Shown in pieces: positions 57,116-64,000 of a stretch of DNA of 64,000 nucleotides. Position numbers and translations under genes: made by a program. Source of the stretch: Planctomycetota bacterium (lineage in GTDB: Bacteria > Planctomycetota > UBA1135 > UBA2386). The first letter of the stretch is position 1. The number at the start of each line of letters is the position of its first letter. Under the pieces are notes generated by a model, which was not told the origin of the DNA, searched no databases, and was given only the letters and a program-made list of their open reading frames with translations. The DNA lies in the NCBI GenBank assembly GCA_019636245.1, contig JAHBXX010000003.1:1-64000 (forward strand), given 5' to 3'.

Positions 57116-57658
57116 ATGCCCAATCTAGTCAACGAGATCCTGTTGGCCGACCTGCAGCGCGAGTTCCAGAGGATGGGCTCGTGCGTGGTGGTCGAGTTCG
57201 GCAAGCTCCTGCCGCAGCAGGACGTCGACATCCGCGGCCAGTTGCGCAGCGCCGGTGTGCGTTATCGCGTCGTGCGCAGCCGACTGGCGCAGAAGGCCTT
57301 CGCCGGCCTGAACCTCGACCTGGGCCAGGCGCTCACGGGTCGCTGTGGCGTTGCCATCGCCGAGAAGGAGGGCGCGATCCAGGCGGCGAAGATCCTGCGC
57401 GACTGGATCAAGAAGACCAAGGACGCACCCCTGCAGATCAAGGGCGGCGTCGTCGAGGGAGCAGCCTACGTGGGCGCGGCGGCGGCCACGATTGCGGACC
57501 TGCCGGATCGCCACACGGTGAACACGCAGGTGGTGACCGCCATCAGCGGGCCCGCGCGTTCCCTCGCCACCCTGGTCAGCGCCGTTGCGGGCGGTCTTGC
57601 CCGTTGCATCCAGGCTCGCGTCGACAAGGCGGGCGAGGCCGCCGCCGCCCAGTCCTGA
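57116..57658 (+). CDS. rplJ: Large-subunit ribosomal protein uL10
   Basis: The 180-residue protein has the L10 N-terminal domain ([34 protein letters not shown]) and the C-terminal helix that carries L7/L12 dimers ([21 protein letters not shown]). It starts 12 bases after rplA with GGAG upstream. The short gap leaves no room for a classical L10 leader. Confidence 0.95.
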   Translation: MPNLVNEILLADLQREFQRMGSCVVVEFGKLLPQQDVDIRGQLRSAGVRYRVVRSRLAQKAFAGLNLDLGQALTGRCGVAIAEKEGAIQAAKILRDWIKKTKDAPLQIKGGVVEGAAYVGAAAATIADLPDRHTVNTQVVTAISGPARSLATLVSAVAGGLARCIQARVDKAGEAAAAQS

Positions 57659-57710
57659 TCCCAGACCAAGAACCCAACGAATCCACCCCCCATCGGAGAT
57701 CGTGCCCAAC

Positions 57711-58118
57711 ATGTCGAATGAACAAACCGTCGTCCTCGATGCAGAGCTCGAGGACATCTTCAAGAAGATCGACGCGCTGAGCCTCGGCAAGGCGGCGCAG
57801 CTGGTCAAGGCCATGGAATCGCGCTGGGGTGTCTCGGCGGCGGCCCCCGTGGCGGTCGCCGCGGCTCCTGCCGGTGGCGGCGGTGCGGCTCCGGCGGCGG
57901 AAGAGCAGACCGAGTTCACCGTTGTGCTCAAGGACGGCGGTGCGAACAAGATCAACGTGATCAAGGTGGTGCGCGAGATCACCGGCCTCGGCCTGAAGGA
58001 GGCCAAGGCGCTGGTCGACGAGGCGCCGAAGCCGGTGAAGGAGGGCGTCGGCAAGGACGAGGCCGCCGAGCTCAAGAAGAAGCTGACCGAGGCCGGCGCC
58101 ACGGTGGAGTTGAAGTAG
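57711..58118 (+). CDS. rplL: Large-subunit ribosomal protein bL12 (L7/L12)
   Basis: The 135-residue protein has the dimerisation domain ([25 protein letters not shown]), a flexible Ala/Pro/Gly hinge and the globular domain ([51 protein letters not shown]). It recruits translation factors. A Shine-Dalgarno-like GGAG is about 13 bases before the ATG. A large hairpin follows the gene. Confidence 0.97.
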   Translation: MSNEQTVVLDAELEDIFKKIDALSLGKAAQLVKAMESRWGVSAAAPVAVAAAPAGGGGAAPAAEEQTEFTVVLKDGGANKINVIKVVREITGLGLKEAKALVDEAPKPVKEGVGKDEAAELKKKLTEAGATVELK

Positions 58119-58122
58119 CCGA

Positions 58123-58160
58123 CAGCGCATGGGCCCGGCCGCAGCCTTGCCCGTGCGCTG
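58123..58160 (+). terminator. rplL-rpoB intergenic hairpin (attenuator or processing site)
   Basis: CAGCGCATGGGC at 58123-58134 pairs with GCCCGTGCGCTG at 58149-58160 (12 pairs with one G-T wobble) around a 14-base loop, 5 bases after the rplL stop. There is no T-run, so partial termination or RNase cleavage between rplL and rpoB, as in E. coli, is more likely than full termination. Inference. Confidence 0.5.
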
Positions 58161-58201
58161 CTCCAGTCCGTGGCCAGCTCATCCGGACCGCGCCTTTTTG
58201 G

Positions 58202-58231
58202 TTGCGGGCCCTGGTGTCCCTGCCTTACGCT
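58202..58231 (+). promoter_or_regulatory. Candidate internal promoter before rpoB
   Basis: TTGCGG (58202-58207), 18 bases, TACGCT (58226-58231), in a 290-base gap otherwise empty of genes. The leader to rpoB would be about 170 bases. A run of eight C follows. Weak evidence. Confidence 0.3.
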
Positions 58232-58408
58232 GCCCCCCCCTTCTTGGTTCGGTTTTTGCACGCCCGGTCCCGGTTTCGCGCCGTTTGACCGGCCGTCGAG
58301 CGACCGCATGCAGCGAGTGGTGGGCGCAGAGTTCTTGCTCGATCGCAGGCCGATCCGTTCGCAGTTGCTGACTTGGGCCCTGTCGCCGGGGCCCGCAGGT
58401 GGAACCGC

Positions 58409-62119
<3,711 letters not shown>

Positions 62120-62186
62120 TCACGACCCGCATTCCCAGGTTCCCGCGCCTCCCGCCTCCGCGAACCCAACCCACAGGGCCCACCCG

Positions 62187-64000
<1,814 letters not shown>

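Overview
The window is 64 kb of uniformly G+C-rich (about 70%), densely coded bacterial chromosome with no insertion sequence, prophage, CRISPR array or other sign of recent transfer. The best taxonomic guess is a Gram-negative planctomycete-like bacterium (Planctomycetota). Reasons: the EF-Tu has a switch I segment of the kind I recall from Rhodopirellula-type EF-Tu; there is a PEP-CTERM protein; SecD and SecF are fused; and outer-membrane lipid genes (KdsB, two WaaP-like kinases, an Mla/MCE transporter, a giant AsmA-like protein) sit beside a c-di-AMP synthase. The assignment is inference from recalled families, not from a search.

Layout. 1-5.5 kb: end of a BadF/N-acetylglucosamine-kinase-like gene, arfB, glutamate dehydrogenase (-), a WaaP-like kinase, a tiny PEP-CTERM protein (-), the RNase P RNA, then ruvX and manC (-). 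5.6-9.2 kb: a 1189-residue AsmA-like protein (-). 9.46 kb: a 66-residue bacterial histone-fold protein. 9.8-15.8 kb: a DUF374 acyltransferase (-) and the NAD-dependent formate dehydrogenase operon fdsGBAD. 16-22.4 kb: ftsH, then cdaA-cdaR-glmM-tsaB. 22.3-26.2 kb (-): two small membrane proteins, then a lipoprotein-like gene, kdsB and pyrG. 26.3-29.8 kb: pyruvate carboxylase. 29.8-37.1 kb (-): trmD, rplS, secDF, nadB, hflX in one direction. 37.2-40.6 kb: riboflavin synthase, a two-domain cyanophycinase-like protein (-), DUF393 and DUF2238 proteins. 40.6-44.8 kb (-): an unusual WPLF-repeat lipoprotein heading an mlaE-mlaF-mlaD transporter operon. 44.9-52.6 kb: trpS with two lipoproteins, a second WaaP-like kinase (-), HU, a PLP trans-sulfuration enzyme (-), a MutS2-like protein and a lone receiver domain. 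52.7-64 kb: tRNA Thr-Tyr-Gly-Thr, tuf, tRNA-Trp, secE, nusG, rplK, rplA, rplJ, rplL, rpoB and the start of rpoC.

How the parts fit. Core gene expression fills the right end. Envelope biogenesis runs through the rest: Kdo activation, lipid transport, peptidoglycan precursor synthesis under c-di-AMP control, and Sec export. Genes are tightly packed, and ATGA/GTGA start-stop overlaps are the rule within operons. Several first genes have no Shine-Dalgarno sequence. Instead a TANNNT -10 box ends 6-7 or 10-12 bases before the start codon. The RNase P RNA promoter gives an internal ruler of about 7 bases from -10 box to transcript start, so leaderless or nearly leaderless mRNAs are likely.

The most noteworthy items are the histone-fold protein, the repeat lipoprotein tied to the MCE transporter, the leaderless-promoter pattern, and an EF-Tu that has changed both the P-loop Asp and the switch I Gly. 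No stretch longer than 300 bases lacks an annotated gene; the longest gaps (9184-9458 and 58119-58408) hold candidate promoter or attenuator elements listed below.
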